Shown here: in pieces, positions 44,555 through 53,953 of the stretch | How positions within the stretch are numbered: the first letter of the stretch is position 1 | How the letters are laid out: each line of letters opens with the position of its first letter | Assembly: GCA_023450615.1 (NCBI GenBank) | Contig: JAEXGT010000086.1 | Span: forward strand, 1-64,000 | Length of the DNA stretch: 64,000 nt | Source of the DNA: Pseudomonadota bacterium | GTDB lineage: Bacteria; Pseudomonadota; Alphaproteobacteria; Rhizobiales; Beijerinckiaceae | Direction of reading: 5' to 3' | The notes under the pieces: generated by a model | The model's database searches: none | What the model was told of the DNA's origin: nothing | What the model saw: only the letters and a program-made list of their open reading frames with translations | Program-made: the position numbers and the translations under genes

Positions 44555-44901
44555 ACGAAATGGCCCCTAGATCGACTGCTTCACCGCAGGCGGCTGAACA
44601 GTCCTTCTTGATTAGCGATGGCCAGTATGTGCTAAGCAGATATGTTCAGAATAGGACGGCTTGGCCATAAAATATGTAATTGTTCCATGATGCGTCAAAC
44701 CGCCGCCTATAGGCCGGGATGGGTGTCAGTCCAAAAAATGTTTTGCTTCAATGGTTTCAAATATTAATGGTTGAGGTGAGAGCGGACAACTTGACGCAAG
44801 GGAAATAAGACATATTGATGAGAACAGATAGGCTTGGATAAGCTAAATTACGTTGCGGTATTCTTGCGATATTGCCGAGAATGAATCTTCATCAATGCAA
44901 A
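44555..44901. other. Intergenic stretch between transglycosylase and btuB 3' end
   Basis: About 350 bp, AT-richer than its surroundings, with no credible ORF. It holds the transglycosylase promoter presumably near 44560-44680. A short GATGA/TCATC dyad lies near 44880-44893. I see nothing else. Confidence 0.5.
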
Positions 44902-44932
44902 GAAGGCGGGCATTGCTGAGATGCCCGCCTTC
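44902..44932 (-). terminator. Terminator after btuB
   Basis: A 12-bp stem GAAGGCGGGCAT / ATGCCCGCCTTC with a 7-nt loop. On the minus strand it is followed by TTTGCATT, a short T tract. Confidence 0.7.
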
Positions 44933-44963
44933 TCGAATGTCTCTTGGTTTGCGCGTTCGCCGG

Positions 44964-46940
44964 TTACCAGGTGGCTCTCATTCCGGCATAGAAGGAGCGT
45001 CCGGCAGTGCCGAAATCGTAGACCTCCTGGTATTGCGCGTCGGTCAGGTTCTCCGCGCGGGCATAGATGCTGAAGGTCTCGTTGATCTTGTAATCGGCGT
45101 AGAGGTCGAAGCGTGCATAAGGAGCAAGCTCGCCGATCTCGCCCGGCGAGGAGAAGCGGCTGCCGACGAAGACCACGGAGGGCTCGATGGACAGACCCGG
45201 CAGCGGCGTGATGGCGAAGCCGAGACGGCCCTGGTGTTCCGGGCGGCGCGCAAGGCGCAGATCGGTTTCCGTGTCGAATGCCTCGAGATACGTATAGGTC
45301 GCCTTCACGCGCAACCATGTGGGCACCACGTCCACATCGGCCGAGAGTTCGACGCCGCTGGTGCGCGCCCGGTTCACGTTGATGAAGCAGCCATAGATCT
45401 GCTGCGGGCCGCAGGTATCCGCCAATCCATAGGCGATGAGATTGCGGAAGCGGTTGGCGAAGAACGTGGCCGAGAGAAGCACGCGGTCATCCGCAAGGCG
45501 TTGATCGATGCCGATGTCGAAGCCGACAGAACGTTCGGATTCGAGATCGGACGTGCCCGAGAACGGATCGAACTTCTGATACAGCGTCGGGGCCTTCGCG
45601 CCCGTGCCGACGCTTGAGCGCAGCTTCGTGCCGGAATTCGGGATTTCGTAAGCAGCCGTTGCGCGCCACGTGCCGAATGTATCGCCGTCCTCGATGTCGT
45701 CGATGCGTCCGCCGAGCGAGAGATACAGGTTCTCGATGGGGCTGAACTGATGCAGCGCATAGACGGAGCGCGTGTTCTGCTTCGCGTCGATGTTCTCTGC
45801 TTCGTCGGTGGGGAAGGGCAGCACGCTGCGCGATGTGGAGAGCAAGGTTTCCTGCTCGATCTTCGCGCCGAAGGTGAGAAGCCCGTAAGCACCGAGTTTC
45901 AAGTCGCCCTGATATTCCGCGGACAGCCGCCCGCCCTGATAGCCGTATTCGTCCCAGTACAGGCTGGGGAGGAAGTAGGAGCCGATCAGCTTGTAATCGC
46001 GGTCCGTGCTGGTGCCGGAAACAAGGAAGCTGTTCTTGAGAATGCCGTCGAAGGTGTTGGCGGTCAGGCGCGCATGGCCTTCATACAATTGCTGCCGGGC
46101 CTTGGATGGGCCATCGGGCAGGAATTCGAAGGAGGACGCGCCGTTGTCGATCGCCACGTTCGTCCGGCTTGCATAGCCGCCGACCTCGAATTCGACATCG
46201 GGAGACAGGGCAACGGAGACGCGGCCTGCCGCGCCGAAGCGCGAAGCGCCATCCTTTTCCAGGGGAGCCGAGAGCGCATCCTCGATGCGTCCGATGCGAT
46301 AGCCGTAACGGGAAAAGCCGCTGGCATCGAAGCCGGTGGTCGAGAAGGCATAGGAGACAGGGCCGTTGCTGCCCGAAACGGCTGCGCGTCCGGCCACGGT
46401 GCCGTAGCTGCCGCCTTCCACGCCGACGCTGAAGCGCGGAGCACCCTGGCCCTTGCGCGTGATGATGTTGATGACGCCGCCTATGGCGTCCGAGCCGTAG
46501 ATGGCCGATTGCGGACCGCGCAGAACCTCGATGCGCTCGATATCGACGGCGGCGAGGTTGGAGAAGTCGAACTCGCCGGAATCGGTCGAGGGATCGTTCA
46601 CGCGGATGCCGTCGATGAGAACGAGCGTCTGGCTGGATTCAGCACCGCGAATGCGCACCGTGGTGGTGGAGCCGGGGCCGCCCGTCTCGTTCAACGACAC
46701 GCCCGGAACGCGGCGCAGGACATCCACCGGGCTTTTCGGAGATGCCTGTGCGATCTCCTCGGCCGTGATAACCGAGATCGCGCTGCCAGCCTGCGAGAGC
46801 GCAAGCGGCGAGCGCGTGGCCGTGACCACGATATCGGGCAGGGGCACCGCATCATTGGCGGTTTGAGCGTAAACAGTGCCGAGGGAAAGGGTGTACAGAG
46901 ACACGGATGCCGCAAACATGCGGCATGAAGGCGCGATCAT
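44964..46940 (-). CDS. btuB: TonB-dependent vitamin B12 outer-membrane receptor
   Basis: A 658-residue outer-membrane barrel that imports cobalamin with energy from TonB. It has a signal peptide (MFAASVSLYTLSLGTVYA), a TonB box region (LPDIVVTATR), a plug domain with VDVLRRVPGVSLNETGG, TTVRIRGAESSQTLVLIDGIRVNDP and VLRGPQSAIYGSDAIGGVINIITRKG, then a 22-strand barrel ending GRSFYAGMRATW with a terminal Trp. The ATG at 46940 follows GGAGGTCTC. The cobalamin riboswitch just upstream confirms the B12 role. Confidence 0.93.
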   Translation of the reverse strand: MIAPSCRMFAASVSLYTLSLGTVYAQTANDAVPLPDIVVTATRSPLALSQAGSAISVITAEEIAQASPKSPVDVLRRVPGVSLNETGGPGSTTTVRIRGAESSQTLVLIDGIRVNDPSTDSGEFDFSNLAAVDIERIEVLRGPQSAIYGSDAIGGVINIITRKGQGAPRFSVGVEGGSYGTVAGRAAVSGSNGPVSYAFSTTGFDASGFSRYGYRIGRIEDALSAPLEKDGASRFGAAGRVSVALSPDVEFEVGGYASRTNVAIDNGASSFEFLPDGPSKARQQLYEGHARLTANTFDGILKNSFLVSGTSTDRDYKLIGSYFLPSLYWDEYGYQGGRLSAEYQGDLKLGAYGLLTFGAKIEQETLLSTSRSVLPFPTDEAENIDAKQNTRSVYALHQFSPIENLYLSLGGRIDDIEDGDTFGTWRATAAYEIPNSGTKLRSSVGTGAKAPTLYQKFDPFSGTSDLESERSVGFDIGIDQRLADDRVLLSATFFANRFRNLIAYGLADTCGPQQIYGCFINVNRARTSGVELSADVDVVPTWLRVKATYTYLEAFDTETDLRLARRPEHQGRLGFAITPLPGLSIEPSVVFVGSRFSSPGEIGELAPYARFDLYADYKINETFSIYARAENLTDAQYQEVYDFGTAGRSFYAGMRATW

Positions 46941-46989
46941 AGAGACCTCCTGCTCGCCCCACGCGAGCAATACGGGTTGCGTTTTCAAA

Positions 46990-47182
46990 CGCTGGCCGGT
47001 CTCCTGGCTTGCGGGTCGTTGCGAGCAATCCGCCTTCCCAAATTCTCTTGAGCTTGTGCCGCTCAAAGATTCAGTGGCATGAAGGATTGCCGCTCGCCGC
47101 TTACAGTTGCGGGGGCAGCCACGGAATAGGACCAAGGTCCGCACCGTGTTCCCGTTTCACCTCGGTCGTTCGAGGCACCAAC
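46990..47182 (-). ncRNA. Cobalamin (AdoCbl) riboswitch upstream of btuB
   Basis: Reading the minus strand, the conserved blocks appear in order: GGTGCC near the 5' end, GAAACGGGAACACGGTG, GCTGCCCCCGCAACTGTAAGCGG (the B12 box region), ATGCCACTG, GGGAAGGCG and GCAAGCCAGGAGACCGGCC. These are the hallmark pieces of the class. It lies 50 bp before the btuB ATG, and so probably represses btuB when B12 is plentiful. Confidence 0.95.
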
Positions 47183-47192
47183 GTTGAGTCTC

Positions 47193-47221
47193 TCTTTACG
47201 GGTTCGTCTCTGATGCCGCAA
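47193..47221 (-). promoter_or_regulatory. Promoter of the riboswitch-btuB transcript
   Basis: On the minus strand TTGCGG (47216-47221), a 17-bp spacer and TAAAGA (47193-47198) lie just upstream of the riboswitch. The -35 falls inside the first codons of the divergent btuF gene. Confidence 0.5.
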
Positions 47222-48070
47222 CTGCGTCACGGTCGGTTTTCCAAATGGATGTGGCCCATCTGCATCGCTCTTGCGTTGATGGGTGGCGCAGCGGAAGCGC
47301 AGCATCGGCCTCAGCGCGTGGTCTCCCTCAATCTCTGTACGGACGAGATGCTCCTGGCCTTTGCGGATCGCGGGCAGATCGCTTCCTTGAGCAATCTCAT
47401 CAGAGATCCGTCGATCTCGATCATGGTCGAGCAGTCCCAAGGCATTCCATTGAATGACGGGCGGGCCGAAACGATCCTGTTCAATGGCGCGGATCTCGTG
47501 CTTGCGGGCACCTATGGCCAATATTATCAGGCCGCCCTCCTGAAAGCGCAGGGCCTTGAGGTTCTGACGCTGGGGGCCTGGACGAGCCTCAAGGAAGGGC
47601 GGGAGCAGATCCGCACCATGGCCAGCGCGCTCGGCCATCGTGAACGCGGCGAGGCGCTGATCGAACGCATCGATGCCGCGCTCCAACGCACGAAGGACAT
47701 TGTCCCGGGAAAGCCGAGCATCCTCATCTATGATCGCGGCGGATGGGTCTCGGCGACGGATTCCCCCATGAATGAGCTTCTGGTCCATATGGGATTCAGG
47801 CTCCATCACGGTTCTCGGGGATTGCCTTACGGCGGCGCCGTGCGCCTCGAGACCATCGTCGCCTCTCCGCCCGATTATCTGCTCGTGGATGAGGATGCGG
47901 CACACGCGGTCGACAACGGAACGGCGCTGTTCTCCCATCCGGCGCTCATGGATGCCGTGCCTCCTGAGCGGCGTCTCGTCGTCCCCAGCAAGCTCACGAT
48001 CTGCGGCGGGCCTTCGACCCCGGACGCCATCGAGGCGCTGGCCGAGGAGATCAGGGCCAAAGTCCGCTGA
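47213..48070 (+). CDS. btuF: Corrinoid ABC transporter substrate-binding protein (BtuF-like)
   Basis: A 285-residue periplasmic receptor of the cobalamin/siderophore type. It has a signal segment (WPICIALALMGGAAEA) and then QRVVSLNLCTDEMLLAFADRGQIASLS, IPLNDGRAETILFNGADLVLAGTYGQYY, a long backbone helix, and YDRGGWVSATDSPMNELLVHMGF. It is divergent from btuB and next to cobU, which supports B12. The BtuC permease and BtuD ATPase are not in the window. The start at 47213 overlaps the btuB promoter; ATG at 47250 is a shorter alternative. Confidence 0.85.
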   Translation: MPQLRHGRFSKWMWPICIALALMGGAAEAQHRPQRVVSLNLCTDEMLLAFADRGQIASLSNLIRDPSISIMVEQSQGIPLNDGRAETILFNGADLVLAGTYGQYYQAALLKAQGLEVLTLGAWTSLKEGREQIRTMASALGHRERGEALIERIDAALQRTKDIVPGKPSILIYDRGGWVSATDSPMNELLVHMGFRLHHGSRGLPYGGAVRLETIVASPPDYLLVDEDAAHAVDNGTALFSHPALMDAVPPERRLVVPSKLTICGGPSTPDAIEALAEEIRAKVR

Positions 48071-48081
48071 CAGGCCAGGGC

Positions 48082-48627
48082 TCAGCCCAGTCGCAGGTTG
48101 AGGGGAGGGGCAGGCTTGAGAAGCACCGGGCATCCGGCGGCAACAAAGACCACCGCATCGCAGGCTTCCGCAATCCTTTGATTCAAGCGCCCCTGCTCGT
48201 CCCGGAAGGAGCGGCCCAGGGCCGTGGCGGGCACAATTCCCTGGCCGAGCTCGTTGGAAACGAGGAGAACAGGCCCTTCGGCTTCCTTCACAGCATCGAT
48301 GAGCGCATCGGCCTCGACCTTCGCATCGCGTCCGTCCAGCATCACATTCGACAGCCACAGAGTCAGGCAATCGACCAGAACCGCTTGGCCGGGGCTCGCA
48401 TTTGCGCGGATGGCATCCGCGAGAGCAAGCGGTGCCTCCTCCGTCCGCCAGGACGAATCGCGCTCCGATCGATGCCGCGCGATGCGCTCGCGCATCTCGT
48501 CATCGAAAGCCTGCGCGGTTGCAATGAAAACGCGCGTTCCTGACGCGGCTTCCGCCCATTCCTGCGCGATCCGGCTCTTGCCCGAGCGGGCTCCGCCCAG
48601 GACGAGGACGCGGCGATGAACACTCAT
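48082..48627 (-). CDS. cobU: Adenosylcobinamide kinase / adenosylcobinamide-phosphate guanylyltransferase
   Basis: A 181-residue bifunctional enzyme (CobU/CobP) that phosphorylates adenosylcobinamide and then adds GMP, in late cobalamin assembly or salvage. It has the P-loop GGARSGKS (11-18), the RHRSERDSSWRTEEAP block with the guanylylated His, VDCLTLWLSNVML and VSNELGQGIVP. Full length. It converges with btuF (12-bp gap); both belong to B12 acquisition. Confidence 0.94.
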   Translation of the reverse strand: MSVHRRVLVLGGARSGKSRIAQEWAEAASGTRVFIATAQAFDDEMRERIARHRSERDSSWRTEEAPLALADAIRANASPGQAVLVDCLTLWLSNVMLDGRDAKVEADALIDAVKEAEGPVLLVSNELGQGIVPATALGRSFRDEQGRLNQRIAEACDAVVFVAAGCPVLLKPAPPLNLRLG

Positions 48628-48660
48628 ATGCGTTTCCAGGAATGTTGGCCCTAAGAGCCG

Positions 48661-50106
48661 TTAGCCCGTGAGACGGCTGAGGGGCAAGGTCATGTGAACG
48701 CGCAGGCCCTCGGACAACCATTCCTGTTCCAGCGTCCCTCCGAGCTGGCCCGCGATGCTTCTTTGGGAAAGCTGCGTGCCGAACCCCTGGAAGCCGGGCG
48801 CTCCTTCCACGGCGGGACCACCTCTCTCGGTCCACAGGAGATCAACCATTTCATGATGGATCGTCCATTGGATGGACAGATGCCCTTCCGGATTTGACAG
48901 GCTCCCATACTTGGCGGCGTTGGTGGCCAGTTCATGAAGAACGAGAGCAAGGCTCGTTGTGGTGGTGGAACCCACGCGCACGTCCGGCCCCTCGATGCGG
49001 ACCCTGTCCGTACCACTCTGGCGATAGGGTTCGAGCACCGCCTCGCATAACCGGGAGAGATCGACGTCCGCGCCCGATCCATGTATCACAGCGGCGGGCT
49101 GCACGAGTTCGTGGGCGCGCGAAAGGGCGCTCAGGCGTCCGCGAAGCGCGGTTGCCATCTCCTTGGGGTCCTTGGCGGTGCGCGCGGTCATCGAGACCAT
49201 GCCGTTGGCGATGGCGAAGAGATTCTTCACGCGGTGATTCAGCTCGCGCGTCAGAAGCTGCTGCGCCTCCTCGAAGGCATGCCTGTCGGTGATGTCGCTG
49301 ACGACGCCGGAAAGCATCACGGCATGGGGCCTGTCGCCATCGAGAGCGAACGTCGCCTGCCCGACGGAGCGGAACCAACGGAGAGCTCCATCTGGTAGAA
49401 TCGCCCGGTATTCATTCTCATAATGACCGTTGGATTGCGGATCGCATGCATCCCTGATGCGCTTATGCACGGTGTCCCGATCGTCGGGGTGCACCATGGC
49501 GATCACCTGATCGAAAGGCAGACTGAGCGAACCTTCGTGAGGAATGCGATAGAGAGCGCAGGTTCCCTCGTCCCAAATGTTCTCGTTCTTCTGCAGATCG
49601 AGCTGCCATGTGCCCAGATTGGCGGCCTCAAGGGCCAGACGATAACGGCTCTCCAGCGAACGAACGGTTTCCTCGGCCTTCTTCTGCGCGTCGATATTGG
49701 TGCTGGTTCCGAACCAGCGCATGGTATCTCCCGAGAGATCCTGGATGGGAACGGCCCGGCTGAGCACCCATTCATACCAGCCCGCCGCGTTGCGGATCCG
49801 GTATTCGCATTCATAAGGTGCGCCGGTTTCGATGGAACGGCGCCATTGCGCCTGAACTTCGGGGAGATCCTTGGGGTGAACCGCGCTCTGCCAGCCATCG
49901 CCCGCGCATTCTTCCGGCATCAAGCCGGTGAATTCATGCCAGCGGCGGTTGAAATAATCGTGAGACCCATCCGAGCGGGCCGACCATACGAGCTGAGGCA
50001 AGGATTCCGCTAGAACGGCAAACTGATTTTCCGTTGCGTTGAAATCCACGCGGGTCTCCCTGGGGCTATGACTTGCCGCCGGTTCTCCTGCCAAAGGGAA
50101 CTTCAT
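48661..50106 (-). CDS. PAS-containing HWE-family sensor histidine kinase
   Basis: A 481-residue cytosolic kinase without membrane segments. It has two PAS/PAC domains (about 35-155: LPQLVWSARSDGSHDYFNRRWHEFTG; about 165-285: WDEGTCALYRIPHEG). The HWE dimerisation box is TRELNHRVKNLFAIANGMV (phospho-acceptor His), with the N-box HELATNAAKYGSLSNPEGHLSIQW and a WTERGG segment with the defining Trp-Glu. PAS-HWE kinases in Rhizobiales sense light, redox or general stress; no ligand residue is evident. The ATG at 50106 has AAAAGG upstream. No response regulator is adjacent. Confidence 0.9.
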   Translation of the reverse strand: MKFPLAGEPAASHSPRETRVDFNATENQFAVLAESLPQLVWSARSDGSHDYFNRRWHEFTGLMPEECAGDGWQSAVHPKDLPEVQAQWRRSIETGAPYECEYRIRNAAGWYEWVLSRAVPIQDLSGDTMRWFGTSTNIDAQKKAEETVRSLESRYRLALEAANLGTWQLDLQKNENIWDEGTCALYRIPHEGSLSLPFDQVIAMVHPDDRDTVHKRIRDACDPQSNGHYENEYRAILPDGALRWFRSVGQATFALDGDRPHAVMLSGVVSDITDRHAFEEAQQLLTRELNHRVKNLFAIANGMVSMTARTAKDPKEMATALRGRLSALSRAHELVQPAAVIHGSGADVDLSRLCEAVLEPYRQSGTDRVRIEGPDVRVGSTTTTSLALVLHELATNAAKYGSLSNPEGHLSIQWTIHHEMVDLLWTERGGPAVEGAPGFQGFGTQLSQRSIAGQLGGTLEQEWLSEGLRVHMTLPLSRLTG

Positions 50107-50288
50107 TCTTGAGGGCCTTTTTGATGCTGACAACTTAATTCGTGCTCAATTTGTGATTTTGGGAGCGAAAGAGTAGCCCCCGTGGGGGGAAAGCATTAAG
50201 AAATCGCTCCACGTCTGGCGCTCCGCCGTTGGAGCGCATAGATGCAGGACGGCCCTTGAACTCTTGACGCGTCCTACGCCGAGGCTGA

Positions 50289-51359
50289 TTGAACCCTCTC
50301 ATGAACGACATGAGCCCTCATCCGGTTGCTCCGCCGGACATTGCATCTGCCGCAGCCCTGCAGCCCAAGGAGCGCCGGTCACGGCGCTTTGCCTGGATCG
50401 GCATGGCCGCCAGTGTAATTTTGTTCGGGGCCTCTTTGGTTGTCCTGTGGCACCTCGTGTCCGAAATCGACGTGAACGAGCTCAAATCCGCATTCACGGC
50501 GGCAAGCCTGCGCCAAATCGGCCTTGCGGTTCTCTTCACCACGCTCAGCTACAGCCTGCTCACCTGCTACGATGCCATTGCGCTCAGGCAGCTCAAGCTG
50601 CGGATTCCCTACCGCACGACAGCGATGGCCTCCTTCACAAGCTATGCGGTAAGCTTCACCTTAGGGTTCCCCCTGCTCACGGCAGGCACCGTCCGCTACT
50701 GGATCTATTCCCCCAAAGGCATCAGCCCGGGGCGGGTCGCGAGCCTCACCGTAATCACGGGCGTGACCTTCTGGCTCGGCATGGCCCTGGTCCTGGCCTG
50801 GAGCCTGATCCGCAAGGCGGACGAACTGGCGAGCCTTGTCTACACCCATATCTGGGTCAATCAGCTCATCGGCTTGATCGCGGCTGTCTTCGTGGCAGGT
50901 TATCTGATCTGGGTTTCGCTCAAACGCCGAAGCGTACGCATTCAGGGCTGGAAGCTGGAACTGCCGGGCCTGCGCCTTTCCCTCGGGCAAATCCTGATCG
51001 GCGCTGCCGATGTCTGTGCCGGAGCCGGCGTTCTCTTCGTCCTCCTGCCTGGAGGGCACGGCCTGAGCTTCGAGACTTTCCTAGCGGTCTATATCTTCGC
51101 CGTCATGCTGGGCGTGGCGAGCCATGCGCCGGGAGGGCTGGGGGTCTTCGAGGCCACGATCCTTCTGGCCCTGTCGAGCTATCCCCGCGAGCCGGTGCTC
51201 GGCGCGCTCCTGCTTTACCGCCTTTGCTATTACCTCGTTCCCTTCGTCCTCGCCCTGGCCCTGCTGGGAGCCTATGAGGTTCGCAACCGCCTCCGTTCCT
51301 CGCGGTCAGCCTTCAAGCCCGACGATGACGGGGCCGAAGAGAGCTTGGCCGGGAGGTGA
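50289..51359 (+). CDS. Lysylphosphatidylglycerol synthase-type transmembrane protein (UPF0104 family)
   Basis: A 356-residue protein with about eight helices and the family motifs FTSYAVSFTLGFPLLTAGTVRYW and VASHAPGGLGVFEATILLAL. This is the flippase-like membrane part of MprF without the catalytic synthase domain. It may act in lipid or glycolipid handling. The TTG at 50289 has GAGG 4 bp upstream; the ATG at 50301 is an alternative. It lies upstream of phoR in the same direction, 55 bp apart, but that does not prove a phosphate role. Confidence 0.82.
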   Translation: MNPLMNDMSPHPVAPPDIASAAALQPKERRSRRFAWIGMAASVILFGASLVVLWHLVSEIDVNELKSAFTAASLRQIGLAVLFTTLSYSLLTCYDAIALRQLKLRIPYRTTAMASFTSYAVSFTLGFPLLTAGTVRYWIYSPKGISPGRVASLTVITGVTFWLGMALVLAWSLIRKADELASLVYTHIWVNQLIGLIAAVFVAGYLIWVSLKRRSVRIQGWKLELPGLRLSLGQILIGAADVCAGAGVLFVLLPGGHGLSFETFLAVYIFAVMLGVASHAPGGLGVFEATILLALSSYPREPVLGALLLYRLCYYLVPFVLALALLGAYEVRNRLRSSRSAFKPDDDGAEESLAGR

Positions 51360-51414
51360 CTTCCTGAGGCGTGCCCCTTAAAAACGGGCGCAACACTCAC
51401 CCGGGGCGCGCCGC

Positions 51415-52713
51415 ATGACCGATCCCAGCGAGAACAGGCCGGAGAACGGCGCTCCCGATGCCGGCCCGTTGCGCATGGCGGCTTTTCGCGGAGCCATTCT
51501 CACGAGCCTGCTGCTGAGCGCGGTGGCTCTCTGGCGCGGTTATGGCGACGGCTGGTTCGTTTGGGGCGTCATTGGCGCCGTCCTGCTCAGCATCGTGGCC
51601 GCCAGCCCGCGGCGGGGGGCTCTGAGCCAAGCAAGCCAGCCCCGCCCCATGTCTGCCGCGCGCCGCGGTATGGCCGAGACCCTCTTGGCCCATATTCCCG
51701 ATCCGGTGATCCTGGTGGATCGGCGCAAGGTGGTCCTGGAGGCCAACAAAGCTGCTCATCTGCTTCTGACGGGTTTGAAGGTCGGCCAGCCGTTATCCTT
51801 CGCCCTGCGGAGCCCCGATGTTCTCGACGGTATCGAAGAGGCGCTGGAAACGGGTGTTCCGCGACGCATCGAATACTCGGAGAGGGTGCCAAGAGAGCGC
51901 ACGTTCGAGGTCCATATCGGTCCCCTCCAGGCCGAATCCATGAATGTCGATGTTCAATCGGGCGTCGTTCTGTTCTTCCGCGATCTTACCGAAGCGCGGC
52001 GTCTTGAGGTGATGCGGGCGGATTTCGTGGCCAATGCCAGCCATGAGCTGCGCACGCCTCTGGCCTCGCTTCTGGGCTTCGTCGAAACCCTTCAGGGCCC
52101 GGCGCGCGACGATCCTAAGGCGCGGGAGCGCTTCCTCGAGATCATGCGCGTCCAGGCCCAACGCATGAAACGCCTGATCGACGATCTTCTGTCGCTTTCC
52201 CGGATCGAGATGCGGGCGCATGTGTCTCCGACCCAGAAAGTCGATCTCGGCTCTCTCATCCCTCCGATGGTTGAAACGTTTTCTCCAGCGGCGAAAGAGA
52301 AGGGCGTGGCGATCCGCACGGTACTGCCGCCGCACCCCGTTCATGTCTTCGGCGATAGGGACGAGCTTTTGCGGGTGATCGAAAACCTGATCGAGAATGC
52401 CGTGAAATATGGGGAAAGCGGCAAGGCCGTGGATGTCACCGTAGAGAGCGCCGTGTCCGATGCTGGTGGATACGCGATCCTGAAGGTTCAGGATTACGGA
52501 CCCGGCATTGCACCGGAGCATCTGCCCCGGCTCACGGAGCGCTTTTACCGGGTCGATGCCGCTCAAAGCCGCGACAAGGGCGGCACGGGCCTGGGGCTCG
52601 CCATCGTGAAACACATCGTCAATCGCCATCGCGGCCAGCTCGATATTGCCAGCGAGCCCGGGCAGGGGGCGTGCTTCACCGTCAGGCTTCCTGAGGTTCC
52701 AACGAGCCAATAA
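51415..52713 (+). CDS. phoR: Phosphate regulon sensor histidine kinase
   Basis: A 432-residue membrane sensor of the Pho system. It has two close TM segments (about 25-62), a PAS domain (LLAHIPDPVILVDRRKVVLEANKAAHLLL), the H-box with phospho-acceptor His in NASHELRTPLASLLGFVETLQG, and the ATPase boxes IENLIENAVKYGESGK, VQDYGPGIAPEHLPRLTERFYR and GGTGLGLAIVKHIV. The arrangement phoR-pstSCAB-phoU-phoB is common in Rhizobiales. It would phosphorylate PhoB when PstSCAB signals low phosphate. Confidence 0.94.
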   Translation: MTDPSENRPENGAPDAGPLRMAAFRGAILTSLLLSAVALWRGYGDGWFVWGVIGAVLLSIVAASPRRGALSQASQPRPMSAARRGMAETLLAHIPDPVILVDRRKVVLEANKAAHLLLTGLKVGQPLSFALRSPDVLDGIEEALETGVPRRIEYSERVPRERTFEVHIGPLQAESMNVDVQSGVVLFFRDLTEARRLEVMRADFVANASHELRTPLASLLGFVETLQGPARDDPKARERFLEIMRVQAQRMKRLIDDLLSLSRIEMRAHVSPTQKVDLGSLIPPMVETFSPAAKEKGVAIRTVLPPHPVHVFGDRDELLRVIENLIENAVKYGESGKAVDVTVESAVSDAGGYAILKVQDYGPGIAPEHLPRLTERFYRVDAAQSRDKGGTGLGLAIVKHIVNRHRGQLDIASEPGQGACFTVRLPEVPTSQ

Positions 52714-52752
52714 GGCCGGATTTTCAAGCCTCTGCCGTAGGATCCTTTCGGG

Positions 52753-52781
52753 CTGTCATCTATTTGTCATCCAACTGTCGT
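52753..52781 (+). promoter_or_regulatory. Pho box (three direct repeats) upstream of pstS
   Basis: CTGTCAT (52753-52759), TTGTCAT (52764-52770) and CTGTCGT (52775-52781) are spaced by exactly 4 bp. This is the 11-bp period PhoB recognises. It lies about 95 bp before the pstS start. Confidence 0.93.
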
Positions 52782-52876
52782 AGAGGCGACATGCGCCGGG
52801 CCTAGCTGTCCACTCGCGCGGCTCGGGATCGGTCATGGAGCCACCTGCCGCGCTTGTCTGAACAGGGAGATTTACC

Positions 52877-53920
52877 GTGAAGATCATGTCCTTCGCCGTT
52901 GCGGCCGGCCTTGCTGTCGCAAGCCTTACGACCACGGCGTCCGCTGCCGACATCACAGGCGCAGGCGCGACTTTCCCCTTCCCGATCTACGCCAAGTGGG
53001 CCGAGGCCTATTACAAGGAAACCGGCAACCGCATGAACTACCAATCCATCGGCTCCAGCGGAGGCATCCGCCAGATCCGCGCCAAGACAGTGGATTTCGG
53101 CGCGACCGATGCTCCCCTCAAGGGGGAAGACCTTCAGAAGGATGGCTTCGTGCAATTTCCCGCCGTCATGGGCGGCGTGGTTGCCGTCTACAATCTGCAA
53201 GGCGTGACCTCAGGCCAGCTGAAGCTGACGGGCGACGTGCTCGCCGACATTTTCAACGGCAAGATCTCTAAGTGGAACGATGCCAAGATCGCCCAGCTTA
53301 ACCAGGGCGTGGCGCTTCCTGAGGCATCGATCACCCCAGTCTATCGTTCCGACGGGTCGGGCACTACTAGTGTGTTCACCACTTATCTGTCCCAGGTTTC
53401 GGAAAGCTGGAAGAGCGGTCCGGGCACGGGCTCTTCCGTGCAATGGCCGGTCGGTCAGGGCGGCAAGGGCAATGAGGGCGTGGCCGCTCTCGTGAAGCAG
53501 GTGCCGAATTCCATCGGCTATGTGGAATATGCCTATGCCAAGCAGAACAACATTCCGTTTGCGCAGCTCCAGAATAAGAACGGCAAGTTCGTCTCGCCGG
53601 ATGCCAAGACCTTCCAGGCTGCTGCGGCCAGCGCGGATTGGAAGTCCGCTCCCGGCTATGGCATTTCCCTGACGAACCAAGCCGGCGATGAGGCATGGCC
53701 GATCACCGCTCCGACCTTCATCCTCGTTCCCAAGAGCCCCGACAAGCCCGAGCAGGTAGCCGAAGCCCTGAAGTTCTTCGACTGGTCCTTCAAGAATGGC
53801 GACCAGATGGCTATCGAACTCGACTATGTTCCGCTTCCTGCCCCGGTGAAGGAACAGGTTCGCGAGACCTGGAAGAGCGAGATCAAGAACGCTTCGGGAC
53901 AGCCTGTCTTCGCGCAATAA
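52877..53920 (+). CDS. pstS: Phosphate ABC transporter, periplasmic phosphate-binding protein
   Basis: A 347-residue receptor with a signal peptide (MSFAVAAGLAVASLTTTASA) and phosphate-binding loops: ITGAGATFPFPIYAKWAEAY, SIGSSGGIRQI, VDFGATDAPL, and VYRSDGSGTTSVFTTYL. Length and motifs match PstS. The start is GTG at 52877 (ORF first codon), preceded by AGGGAGA. It is the first gene of pstSCAB-phoU-phoB under the Pho box. Confidence 0.96.
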   Translation: MKIMSFAVAAGLAVASLTTTASAADITGAGATFPFPIYAKWAEAYYKETGNRMNYQSIGSSGGIRQIRAKTVDFGATDAPLKGEDLQKDGFVQFPAVMGGVVAVYNLQGVTSGQLKLTGDVLADIFNGKISKWNDAKIAQLNQGVALPEASITPVYRSDGSGTTSVFTTYLSQVSESWKSGPGTGSSVQWPVGQGGKGNEGVAALVKQVPNSIGYVEYAYAKQNNIPFAQLQNKNGKFVSPDAKTFQAAAASADWKSAPGYGISLTNQAGDEAWPITAPTFILVPKSPDKPEQVAEALKFFDWSFKNGDQMAIELDYVPLPAPVKEQVRETWKSEIKNASGQPVFAQ

Positions 53921-53953
53921 TACGGATATCTTGAACCTTAAGTGGATCGGCGA

